Part shown: positions 1-5,744 of the stretch, in pieces | Layout of the letters: each line of letters starts with the position of its first letter | How positions within the stretch are numbered: the stretch's first letter is position 1 | NCBI GenBank assembly: GCA_020201295.1 | Contig: JAIVHA010000036.1 | Span: 1 to 6,104 of the forward strand | DNA length: 6,104 bases | DNA from: Lysobacteraceae bacterium | Lineage (GTDB): Bacteria; Pseudomonadota; Gammaproteobacteria; DSM-19610 | Direction of reading: 5' to 3' | Notes under the pieces: generated by a model | Databases searched by the model: none | What the model saw: only the letters and a program-made list of their open reading frames with translations | Told to the model about the DNA's origin: nothing | Program-made: the position numbers and the translations under genes

Positions 1-104
1 CCGCCTGTGCGTCGAGCCACTCCTCCAACAACCGTGCCTGCCCGTTAGTCGCGCCTATAACGGGCAGGCACGGTTGTTGGAGGAGTGGCTCGACGCACAG
101 GCGG
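1..104. repeat. Perfect 47-bp inverted repeat with 10-base spacer at the left edge
   Basis: Positions 1-47 are the exact reverse complement of 58-104, with no mismatch. The 10 bases at 48-57 (GTCGCGCCTA) form the spacer. The left arm starts on the first base of the window, so the repeat could extend further left. No T-tract follows the right arm; the next bases are TTTCAGTACGG, so it is not a classical intrinsic terminator. It could be a long genomic palindrome, a terminator or mobile-element remnant upstream of coxB, or a foldback produced by assembly or amplification if this is a contig end. The sequence alone cannot decide between these. Confidence 0.9.
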
Positions 105-224
105 TTTCAGTACGGCAAAGATAGCAGGTTGTGGCGTCGTTACGCGCTCAGCACACGACCCGGCAGGCAGGTTGACCGGGTGCTTACCACCAAGGTTCGA
201 GTACTACGAAGGAGAACTGCTGGC
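105..224 (+). other. Leader region upstream of coxB, no clear promoter
   Basis: This non-coding stretch lies between the inverted repeat and the coxB start. A TTGACC at 172-177 resembles a -35 box, but no convincing -10 hexamer lies 16-18 bases downstream. The only candidate, TACTAC at 202-207, is 24 bases away. The promoter of the operon may lie here in a non-canonical form or further upstream of the window. Confidence 0.3.
208..215 (+). promoter_or_regulatory. Ribosome binding site that fixes the coxB start
   Basis: GAAGGAGA lies 9 bases before the ATG at 225. This purine-rich match supports that ATG over the in-frame TTG at 129, which has no such site, and over the ATG at 240, whose nearest GAGGA is only about 2 bases away. 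Confidence 0.7.
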
Positions 225-1352
225 ATGTTGTTGAGGAACATGAAACGAAGTCTGTCGGTGGTAGCGGCAGCGGCCCTTCTGCTGGGGGCAAGTGGCGCGC
301 GCGCCGACTGGGGGCTTAACCTGCCGGTGGGGGTGACCCCGATCAGCCAGACGGCCTATAGCCTGCACATGCTGATCCTGTGGATCTGTGTGGCCATTGG
401 TGTGGTGGTGTTCGGGGCGATGTTCATCTCCATCCTCCGACACCGCAAATCCAAGGGCGCGGTTCCCGCCCAGTTCCATGAAAGCACCACGGTCGAGATC
501 CTCTGGACCATCATTCCTTTTCTGATCCTGGTCAGTATGGCCGTTCCGGCCACCAAGGCCCTCATCGCCATGGAAGACACCAGCGACTCGGATATCAGTA
601 TCAAGGTCACTGCCTACCAGTGGAAATGGCAGTATGAGTATCTGGACGAGGGCATCGGCTTCTTCAGCAACCTGTCCACGCCGAACGATCAGATCTACGG
701 TAATGCGGAGAAGGGCCCCCACTACCTGCTCGAGGTGGACAACAAGATGGTGGTGCCGGTAGGCAAGAAGGTGCGCCTGCTGCTCACCGCCAGTGATGTT
801 ATCCACGCCTGGTGGGTCCCGGAACTGGGCATGAAGAAGGACGCCATTCCCGGCTTCATAAACGAGATGTGGATCCGGGCCGATCAGCCCGGTGTATACC
901 GTGGCCAGTGTGCCGAACTGTGCGGCCGCGATCATGGCTTCATGCCCATCGTGGTGGAAGCCCTGTCCGAAGCGGATTACAGCCAGTGGGTAGCCGACCA
1001 GCAGGCGGCCAGCGCGGCCGCGGCCGCGGACGACGACCGGGAAATGGACATGGGCGAACTGATGACGCGCGGTGAAAAGGTGTATGGCACTCACTGTGCC
1101 GCCTGTCATCAGGCCAACGGTGCCGGCCTGCCGGGCGCCTTCCCGGGGCTGGTGGGTTCACCCCTGATCAAGGGGCCGGTTGCAGGCCATGTGGACATCG
1201 TGATGAATGGCAGGTCCGGCACCGCCATGGCCGCCTTCGGCGGGCAACTCAGCGACGCCGACCTGGCCGCGGTCATCACTTATGAGCGCAACGCCTGGGG
1301 CAACGATACCGGTGATTTGCTGCAACCTTCTGATATCAAGGCCGCCCGCTAA
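225..1352 (+). CDS. coxB: Cytochrome c oxidase subunit II with C-terminal cytochrome c domain
   Basis: This subunit accepts electrons for the aa3/caa3-type oxidase and passes them through CuA to haem a of subunit I. The 375-residue protein has a signal peptide of about 27 residues ending ARA before Asp28-Trp29. Two membrane helices follow, at about 47-70 and 92-113. The aromatic segment YQWKWQYEY (131-139) is the usual electron-entry patch. The periplasmic cupredoxin domain has all the CuA ligands: His194, then Cys229, Glu231, Cys233, His237 and Met240 in CAELCGRDHGFM. An Ala/Asp-rich linker (about 261-272) leads to a cytochrome c domain with CAACH (Cys291, Cys294, His295) and Met335 as the likely sixth ligand. 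Bacterial subunits without this domain are about 100 residues shorter. An aaggaga site supports the ATG at 225. coxA starts 20 bases after the stop, so the two are probably co-transcribed. Confidence 0.97.
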   Translation: MLLRNMKRSLSVVAAAALLLGASGARADWGLNLPVGVTPISQTAYSLHMLILWICVAIGVVVFGAMFISILRHRKSKGAVPAQFHESTTVEILWTIIPFLILVSMAVPATKALIAMEDTSDSDISIKVTAYQWKWQYEYLDEGIGFFSNLSTPNDQIYGNAEKGPHYLLEVDNKMVVPVGKKVRLLLTASDVIHAWWVPELGMKKDAIPGFINEMWIRADQPGVYRGQCAELCGRDHGFMPIVVEALSEADYSQWVADQQAASAAAAADDDREMDMGELMTRGEKVYGTHCAACHQANGAGLPGAFPGLVGSPLIKGPVAGHVDIVMNGRSGTAMAAFGGQLSDADLAAVITYERNAWGNDTGDLLQPSDIKAAR

Positions 1353-1372
1353 GGGTCGTGGAGGAGTACGTA

Positions 1373-2947
1373 ATGAGCACTGCAACTACACACGACACGC
1401 ATCACGCCGAGCACCAGAGCGGGCTGCTGCGCTGGGTCTTCACCACCAACCACAAGGACATCGGCACCCTCTACCTGCTGTTCTCCCTGCTGATGTTCTT
1501 CGTCGGCGGTGCCATGGCCATGGTCATCCGCGCCGAGCTGTTCCAGCCCGGCATGCAGGTGGTCGACCCGATGTTCTTCAACCAGATGACCACTATGCAT
1601 GCGCTGATCATGATCTTCGGCGCCGTCATGCCGGCCTTCGTGGGGCTTGCCAACTGGCTCATCCCCATGATGATCGGTGCGCCCGACATGGCCCTGCCGC
1701 GCATGAACAACTGGTCCTTCTGGATCCTGCCCTTCGCCTTCGCCATGCTGCTGTCCACCCTGTTCATGGCGGGCGGTGCCCCGGCCGGCGGCTGGACCAT
1801 GTATCCGCCGCTGGTGCTGCAGACCGGTGACGCCTTCCCGTTCCTGATCTTCTCCGTCCACCTGATGGGCATCTCCTCCATCATGGGCGCCATCAACGTG
1901 GTGGTCACCATCGTCAACATGCGCGCACCGGGCATGACACTGATGAAGATGCCGCTGTTCGTGTGGACCTGGCTGATCACCGCCTACCTGCTGATCGCGG
2001 TCATGCCGGTGCTGGCCGGCGCGGTCACCATGCTGCTGACGGACAAGTTCTTCGATACCTCGTTCTTCAACGCGGCCGGCGGCGGCGACCCGGTGATGTT
2101 CCAGCACATCTTCTGGTTCTTCGGGCATCCCGAGGTGTACATCCTGATCCTGCCGGCCTTCGGGATCGTATCGCAGATCATCCCGACCTTCGCGCGCAAG
2201 CCCCTGTTCGGCTACAGCTCGATGGTGTACGCGACGGCCTCCATCGCCTTCCTGTCCTTCATCGTGTGGGCGCACCACATGTTCACCGTGGGCATGCCGC
2301 TTACCGGTGAGCTGTTCTTCATGTACGCCACCATGCTGATCGCGGTACCCACGGGGGTGAAGGTGTTCAACTGGGTGTCTACCATGTGGCGCGGGTCTAT
2401 GACCTTTGAAACCCCCATGCTGTTCGCACTGGGCTTCGTGGTCATGTTTACCATCGGTGGCTTCTCCGGCCTGATGCTCGCCATCGCCCCGGTGGACTTC
2501 CAGTACCATGACACCTATTTCGTGGTGGCGCACTTCCACTACGTGCTGGTGACGGGTGCCATCTTCGCCATCATGGCGGCGGCCTACTACTGGCTGCCCA
2601 AGTGGACCGGCCACATGTACAACGAAACCCTGGGCAAGTGGCACTTCTGGCTGTCCACCCTCTTCGTGAACGTATTGTTCTTCCCGCAACATTTCCTGGG
2701 CTTGGCCGGTATGCCGCGGCGCATCCCGGATTACTCGGTGCAGTTCGCGGAGTTCAACATGATCTCCAGCCTCGGAGGTTTTGCCTACGGACTGACCCAG
2801 CTGTTGTTCGTGTACATCGTGTTCCAGACCATCCGCGGTGGGGCAAAGGCCACAGATCAGGTGTGGGAAGGCGCGAAGGGCCTGGAGTGGACGCTGCCTT
2901 CGCCGCCGCCCTACCACAGCTTTGAAACTGCTCCGCAGATCAAGTAG
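1373..2947 (+). CDS. coxA: Cytochrome c oxidase subunit I (catalytic, aa3 type)
   Basis: This is the catalytic subunit, which reduces O2 to water and pumps protons across the inner membrane. The 524-residue polytopic protein has the family's normal length of about 12 helices. Low-spin haem a ligands are His76 (TMHALIM) and His389. His387 in HFHY binds haem a3. CuB ligands are His252, His301 and His302, and Tyr256 in GHPEVY is the expected cross-linked tyrosine. D-channel residues are present (Asn94, Asp105 in GAPDM, Asn112), with Glu254 at the channel end. Lys330 in PTGVKVFNW is the K-channel lysine. This set marks an A1-type haem-copper oxidase. The cytoplasmic N-terminus holds several histidines (7, 10, 11, 14). 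The ATG at 1373 has GGAGGA 7 bases upstream, better than the GTG at 1358. The gene ends with tandem stops TAG TGA. Confidence 0.98.
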   Translation: MSTATTHDTHHAEHQSGLLRWVFTTNHKDIGTLYLLFSLLMFFVGGAMAMVIRAELFQPGMQVVDPMFFNQMTTMHALIMIFGAVMPAFVGLANWLIPMMIGAPDMALPRMNNWSFWILPFAFAMLLSTLFMAGGAPAGGWTMYPPLVLQTGDAFPFLIFSVHLMGISSIMGAINVVVTIVNMRAPGMTLMKMPLFVWTWLITAYLLIAVMPVLAGAVTMLLTDKFFDTSFFNAAGGGDPVMFQHIFWFFGHPEVYILILPAFGIVSQIIPTFARKPLFGYSSMVYATASIAFLSFIVWAHHMFTVGMPLTGELFFMYATMLIAVPTGVKVFNWVSTMWRGSMTFETPMLFALGFVVMFTIGGFSGLMLAIAPVDFQYHDTYFVVAHFHYVLVTGAIFAIMAAAYYWLPKWTGHMYNETLGKWHFWLSTLFVNVLFFPQHFLGLAGMPRRIPDYSVQFAEFNMISSLGGFAYGLTQLLFVYIVFQTIRGGAKATDQVWEGAKGLEWTLPSPPPYHSFETAPQIK

Positions 2948-2958
2948 TGACTGATGTA

Positions 2959-2982
2959 TGCGCCTGCCCACGGGCAGGCGCA
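2959..2982 (+). other. GC-rich 11-bp hairpin between coxA and the small gene
   Basis: TGCGCCTGCCC (2959-2969) pairs exactly with GGGCAGGCGCA (2972-2982). The two-base middle means the real loop is probably about four bases. No run of T follows, so it does not look like a full intrinsic terminator. It more likely protects the 3' end of a coxBA transcript, marks a processing site, or partly attenuates transcription into the assembly genes. The ribosome binding site of the next gene (AGGGAG, 2982-2987) starts at the last base of the stem, so the hairpin may also affect that gene's translation. Confidence 0.6.
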
Positions 2983-2997
2983 GGGAGTTCCGGACGT

Positions 2998-3105
2998 ATG
3001 GACAAGGACAAGCGTGAACGCCGCATCAGGCTCTGGGCGCTGGGAATCGGTGCCGTGGCGGTGGGGATCTATCTCACCTTCCTGTTCATGAACATGCGGG
3101 GCTGA
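2998..3105 (+). CDS. 35-residue single-pass membrane protein, probable oxidase assembly peptide
   Basis: This short frame starts with ATG, 10 bases after AGGGAG, and ends in TGA. The product has a charged N-terminus (MDKDKRERRIR) and one hydrophobic helix at about residues 12-31. It ends in MNMRG. The many positive residues before the helix predict an N-in, single-pass topology. It fills the gap between coxA and ctaG, with ctaG starting 5 bases after its stop. Very small proteins at this position in proteobacterial cox clusters have, as I recall, been annotated as cytochrome oxidase small assembly proteins. The charge pattern, ribosome site and tight spacing support a real gene, but its exact role is inferred from position. 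Confidence 0.75.
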   Translation: MDKDKRERRIRLWALGIGAVAVGIYLTFLFMNMRG

Positions 3106-3110
3106 GTGAT

Positions 3111-3644
3111 ATGGATTCCGGGGTCCAGGCGGCGAATCGGCGGGTGCTCGGCAAGTTGCTCTGGGTGGTGGCCGGCATGTTCGGGTTCGTATTTGCCCTG
3201 GTGCCGCTCTACGACATCTTTTGCCAGGTGACGGGCCTGGGGGGCAAAACCTCCGCGACCGCGGCCGTGATTGCTGATGTGCAGGTGGACGAGGATCGCC
3301 TGGTGACGGTGGAGTTCGTCGCCAACCTTAACCAGGACTTGCCCTGGAAGTTCCGTCCCGAGGTGGTCGAGATGCAGGTGCACCCCGGCAAGACCTACAA
3401 GACCAGTTATTACGCGGAAAATCTCGCCGACCACGTCATCACCGGGCATGCCGTGCCCAGTGTGGCGCCGGGGAACGCGGCGCGGCACTTCAAGAAGACC
3501 GAATGTTTCTGCTTTACCGAGCAGCGCTTCGAGTCCGGCGAGAGCCGGGACATGCCGGTGTACTTCATGCTCGACCCGAAGTTGCCGGCGCATGTGCAGA
3601 GAGTGACGCTCTCGTACACCTTTTTTGATAAGGATGGCGCATAA
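3111..3644 (+). CDS. ctaG: Cytochrome c oxidase assembly protein CtaG/Cox11 (CuB copper chaperone)
   Basis: This membrane-anchored copper chaperone delivers copper to the CuB site of subunit I. The 177-residue protein is of normal family length. A short cytoplasmic N-terminus is followed by one membrane helix at about 14-31, then the family signature PLYDIFCQVTG (32-42) with Cys38. The periplasmic beta-sandwich domain contains AVPSVAPGNAARHFKKTECF (114-133) and the copper-binding Cys132-Phe-Cys134 pair within CFCFTEQ. Start at ATG 3111: the Shine-Dalgarno match is weak and the upstream gene stops 5 bases before, so translation is probably coupled to the small gene. Here the ctaG name means the Cox11 family, not the unrelated caa3 CtaG of Bacillus. 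Confidence 0.96.
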   Translation: MDSGVQAANRRVLGKLLWVVAGMFGFVFALVPLYDIFCQVTGLGGKTSATAAVIADVQVDEDRLVTVEFVANLNQDLPWKFRPEVVEMQVHPGKTYKTSYYAENLADHVITGHAVPSVAPGNAARHFKKTECFCFTEQRFESGESRDMPVYFMLDPKLPAHVQRVTLSYTFFDKDGA

Positions 3645-3702
3645 GAGCCGGCGCCGTGGATAACAACAGCTTCTGTGAATTGGCAAAAATGAGGAACAAG
3701 GC

Positions 3703-4575
3703 ATGAGTGCAACGCATGGCGGTTATTATGTGCCCCACGGTAGTCACTGGCCCATCCTGGGCTCCATCGGCCTGACGACCCTGCTGGTGGGATTTGCGTC
3801 CCTCCTCAACGGGGCGTCCGGAGCCACGATGCTCATGGGCATCGGTGTGCTGATCACCCTGGTCATGCTGTTCGGCTGGTTCGGCACCGTGGTGAACGAA
3901 AGCCTGAAGGGCATGTACAACGATCAGGTGGACCGCTCCTTCCGCTGGGGCATGAGCTGGTTCATCTTCTCCGAGGTCATGTTCTTTGCCGCCTTCTTCG
4001 GCGCCCTGTTCTACGCGCGCATCTACTCGGTGCCCTGGCTGGCTGGGGAAGATGTGTCCACCAATCAGCACCTGTGGCCCAATTTCGACGCCGATTCAGC
4101 CGCCTGGCCCACCAATGGTCCGGCAGCGCTGGGCGGTGAGTTCAGCGTTCTGGATCCCTGGAAGCTCCCGGCCCTGAACACCCTGTTGCTGCTGTCCAGT
4201 GGCGTGACCATCACCCTGGCGCACTGGGCCCTCAAGAAAGGCAATCGTGGCGCCCTGGTGGGCTGGATGGTGGCCACGGTGGCCCTGGGCCTGACCTTCC
4301 TTGGTTTCCAGGTTTACGAATACATCGAAGCCTATGGCGAGCACCACAACCTTACCCTCGGCTCGGGCATCTATGGCTCCACCTTCTTCATGCTCACCGG
4401 CTTCCACGGCTTCCATGTCACCTTGGGTGCCATCATGCTGGCGGTGATCACGATCCGCTGCGCGAAGGGTCATTTCAGCCATGACAACCACTTCGCCTTC
4501 GAGGCGGTGGCCTGGTACTGGCACTTCGTGGACGTGGTGTGGCTGGGGCTGTTTATTTTCGTGTATTTGGTGTAG
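3703..4575 (+). CDS. coxC: Cytochrome c oxidase subunit III
   Basis: This polytopic subunit binds subunit I and stabilises its proton uptake and turnover; it carries no redox centre. The 290-residue protein has about seven predicted helices. Family hallmarks include an N-terminal HG..YYVPHGSHWPILGS segment and Glu91 in FIFSEVMFF. The charged loop QVYEYIEAYGEH sits at 203-214, with TGFHGFHVTLGA at 232-243 and the C-terminal WYWHFVDVVWLGLF at 271-284. A loop at about 112-155 between helices is longer and more polar, as in the related proteobacterial proteins. GAGGA lies 7 bases before the ATG at 3703. The 58-base gap after ctaG shows no hairpin with a T-run, so it is probably still in the same transcript. 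Confidence 0.97.
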   Translation: MSATHGGYYVPHGSHWPILGSIGLTTLLVGFASLLNGASGATMLMGIGVLITLVMLFGWFGTVVNESLKGMYNDQVDRSFRWGMSWFIFSEVMFFAAFFGALFYARIYSVPWLAGEDVSTNQHLWPNFDADSAAWPTNGPAALGGEFSVLDPWKLPALNTLLLLSSGVTITLAHWALKKGNRGALVGWMVATVALGLTFLGFQVYEYIEAYGEHHNLTLGSGIYGSTFFMLTGFHGFHVTLGAIMLAVITIRCAKGHFSHDNHFAFEAVAWYWHFVDVVWLGLFIFVYLV

Positions 4576-4589
4576 CTGGCCTTGATGTA

Positions 4590-4674
4590 ACCGTCATTGC
4601 GAGCGCAGCGAAGCAATCTCGTAATGATACTGCCAGTAGTTCGGAGATTGCTTCGCTGCGCTCGCAATGACGGT
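4590..4674. repeat. Perfect 31-bp inverted repeat (TCATTGCGAGCG-type dispersed palindrome)
   Basis: Positions 4590-4620 are the exact reverse complement of 4644-4674, separated by a 23-base spacer. The arm contains GTCATTGCGAGCGCAGCG and continues to GCAATCTC. Very similar palindromes are, from memory, scattered through intergenic regions of many unrelated bacterial genomes and behave like REP or MITE-type repeats. It fills most of the 115-base gap between the converging coxC and twin-transmembrane genes. The transcript of either strand would fold into a 31-bp stem, so it could end or stabilise both mRNAs, although no T-tract is present. No transposase is nearby. Confidence 0.9.
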
Positions 4675-4690
4675 GGGGCAGAGGCCTGCT

Positions 4691-4915
4691 TCAGCGAATG
4701 TTGGGGTTGACCCCGTGGGGTTCGATGACTCCGGTGAAGATACCCAGCATGAGCATGCCGAAGAGGAATACCGAAAGCAGGATGCGGATGGTCAGGGCGC
4801 GGGCGGTACGGTCGGTGCTGTCGCGGTCACGCACCAGGTAGAACAGACCGCTGCCGAGGCTTCCGACGATGCCCAGCAGCATCAGGATGACAAACAGTTT
4901 GGGAAGCAGTTCCAT
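4691..4915 (-). CDS. Twin-transmembrane small protein, DUF2909 type
   Basis: This small inner-membrane protein has no known biochemical role that I can state. From the ATG at 4915 it is 74 residues, with helices at about 5-27 and 44-63. They are joined by a charged cytoplasmic-looking loop, LVRDRDSTDRTARALTIR. It ends with EPHG and a short tail. The two-helix layout, the RD.....R..RALT.R loop and the EPHG end fit the twin-transmembrane (DUF2909) family, which as I recall sits in reverse orientation between coxC and SURF1 in Pseudomonas-like clusters. The ATG at 4930 would add MSDDS; neither start has a strong ribosome site. I prefer 4915 because relatives begin almost directly with the first helix. 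Context suggests a part in oxidase biogenesis. Confidence 0.85.
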   Translation of the reverse strand: MELLPKLFVILMLLGIVGSLGSGLFYLVRDRDSTDRTARALTIRILLSVFLFGMLMLGIFTGVIEPHGVNPNIR

Positions 4916-4945
4916 GGAATCGTCACTCATGCCGTTGTTGCCGGC

Positions 4946-4951
4946 AGTATA
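4946..4951 (-). promoter_or_regulatory. Possible -10 box for the reverse-strand twin-transmembrane gene
   Basis: Read on the minus strand the bases are TATACT, close to the TATAAT consensus, in otherwise GC-rich DNA. Transcription would begin at about 4938-4940, giving a leader of roughly 24 bases to the ATG at 4915 but only about 8 to the ATG at 4930. No good -35 hexamer is seen upstream. This is a tentative call. Confidence 0.25.
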
Positions 4952-4989
4952 CGCCAGGGTTCCGGCGCGATGCGACCGACGGAGCAGGG

Positions 4990-5727
4990 GTGCCTGTGCG
5001 ACTGGGAAGTGTTGAATTTCGGCCACCGGCGCTGTTTATCACCCTGCTGACGCTGTTGTTGCTGAGTTTGCTGACGGGGCTGGGTTTCTGGCAACTGGAC
5101 CGGGCGGCGCAAAAGCGGGCGTTGCTGGAGCAGTACCAGGGTCAGGAGAAGGAGGCTCTCATCCAGGTGCGACCGGACCTGGCTGCGGCGGACGATCTGG
5201 AATACCGGCCCGCGACGGTTGCGGGCCGCTACGACGCCGGGCACCAGTTCCTGCTCGACAATCGCACCCATGAGGGCATGGCCGGCTACGAAGTGCTCAC
5301 GCCCATGCGTATCGAGGGCAGCGAGCAGGGTATCCTGGTCAACCGCGGTTGGGTACCCCGGGGCCCCAGCCGGTCGGTGTTGCCGGACGTGCCGACGCCC
5401 GCCACTCCGGTACGGCTGGAGGGCATGCTGAAGCAGCCGACGCGTACCATCACCCTCGGCGAGGGCGAGGATCGCGAGCCGGGTTGGCCCAAGGTGCTGC
5501 AACGGGTGCGCCTGGATCTGCAGGCCGAGCAGTTGGGTTACCCCTTGCTGCCCCTGCTGCTCCTGCTGGGGCCGGACCAGGAGCACGGATTCGTGCGCGA
5601 ATGGGAGCCGGTGAAGGGCTTTGGGCCGGAACAGAATATGGGGTACGCTGTGCAATGGTTTGGACTGGCGGCGGCCTTGTTGGTGATTTACATCGTGGTC
5701 AATTGCAGGCGAAGCGGCAATCAATGA
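4990..5727 (+). CDS. surf1: SURF1 family cytochrome oxidase biogenesis protein
   Basis: SURF1 proteins assist haem a insertion into subunit I of the oxidase. The 245-residue protein has the typical layout: an N-terminal helix at about 13-33 ending in the family signature GLGFWQLDRA (30-39), a periplasmic domain of about 185 residues, and a C-terminal helix at about 221-237. Conserved patches include FLLDNR (87-92), GYEVLTP (99-105), GILVNRGWVPRG (114-125) and GYAVQWFGLA (218-227). The GTG start at 4990 has GGAG 5 bases upstream and places the first helix as expected. One oddity is that the segment before GYAVQWF reads PEQNM, whereas the relatives I recall have PEKHL. Asn216 would then replace a widely conserved histidine. 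The next gene follows within 17 bases. Confidence 0.95.
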   Translation: MPVRLGSVEFRPPALFITLLTLLLLSLLTGLGFWQLDRAAQKRALLEQYQGQEKEALIQVRPDLAAADDLEYRPATVAGRYDAGHQFLLDNRTHEGMAGYEVLTPMRIEGSEQGILVNRGWVPRGPSRSVLPDVPTPATPVRLEGMLKQPTRTITLGEGEDREPGWPKVLQRVRLDLQAEQLGYPLLPLLLLLGPDQEHGFVREWEPVKGFGPEQNMGYAVQWFGLAAALLVIYIVVNCRRSGNQ

Positions 5728-5732
5728 ATAGT

Positions 5733-5739
5733 GGTGAGG
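5733..5739 (+). promoter_or_regulatory. Ribosome binding site choosing the start of the SCO-like gene
   Basis: GGTGAGG lies 5 bases before the ATG at 5745. The alternative ATG at 5724 overlaps the SURF1 stop as ATGA but has only a weak purine stretch before it. The site favours 5745, although coupled translation from 5724 remains possible. Confidence 0.5.
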
Positions 5740-5744
5740 CGATC

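Noticed and set aside
172..207. TTGACC (-35-like) with TACTAC as a coxB promoter
   Set aside because: The spacing is 24 bases, too long for a standard sigma-70 promoter, and no better -10 box is present.
129..224. In-frame upstream extension of coxB to a TTG at 129
   Set aside because: It has no ribosome site and would add 32 mostly basic residues in front of a normal signal peptide. The ATG at 225 has a clear aaggaga site.
1009..1040. Repetitive GCGGCCGCGGCC stretch in coxB
   Set aside because: It is explained by consecutive alanine codons in the linker between the CuA and haem domains, not an independent repeat element.
204..1109. Open frame of about 300 codons antisense to coxB
   Set aside because: It is a shadow of coxB: rich in His, Arg and Gly, without recognisable motifs or a ribosome site.
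1349..2971. Long open frame of 540 codons antisense to coxA
   Set aside because: Its product is a low-complexity His/Gln/Gly/Glu-rich string without a domain. It mirrors the codon pattern of coxA in GC-rich DNA.
3565..4071. Minus-strand open frame across the ctaG-coxC junction
   Set aside because: The composition is that of an antisense shadow and it overlaps two well-supported genes.
4590..4674. Two-unit CRISPR-like array or insertion sequence ends
   Set aside because: There are only two arms, in inverted rather than direct orientation, with a 23-base spacer and no transposase or cas gene.
4667..5050. Plus-strand open frame over the twin-transmembrane gene
   Set aside because: It has no hydrophobic pattern or known motif, whereas the minus strand encodes a clear two-helix protein. 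It also runs into SURF1 in another frame.
4927..5724. Minus-strand open frame of about 265 codons under SURF1
   Set aside because: It is a Gln/Arg/His-rich antisense shadow of SURF1.
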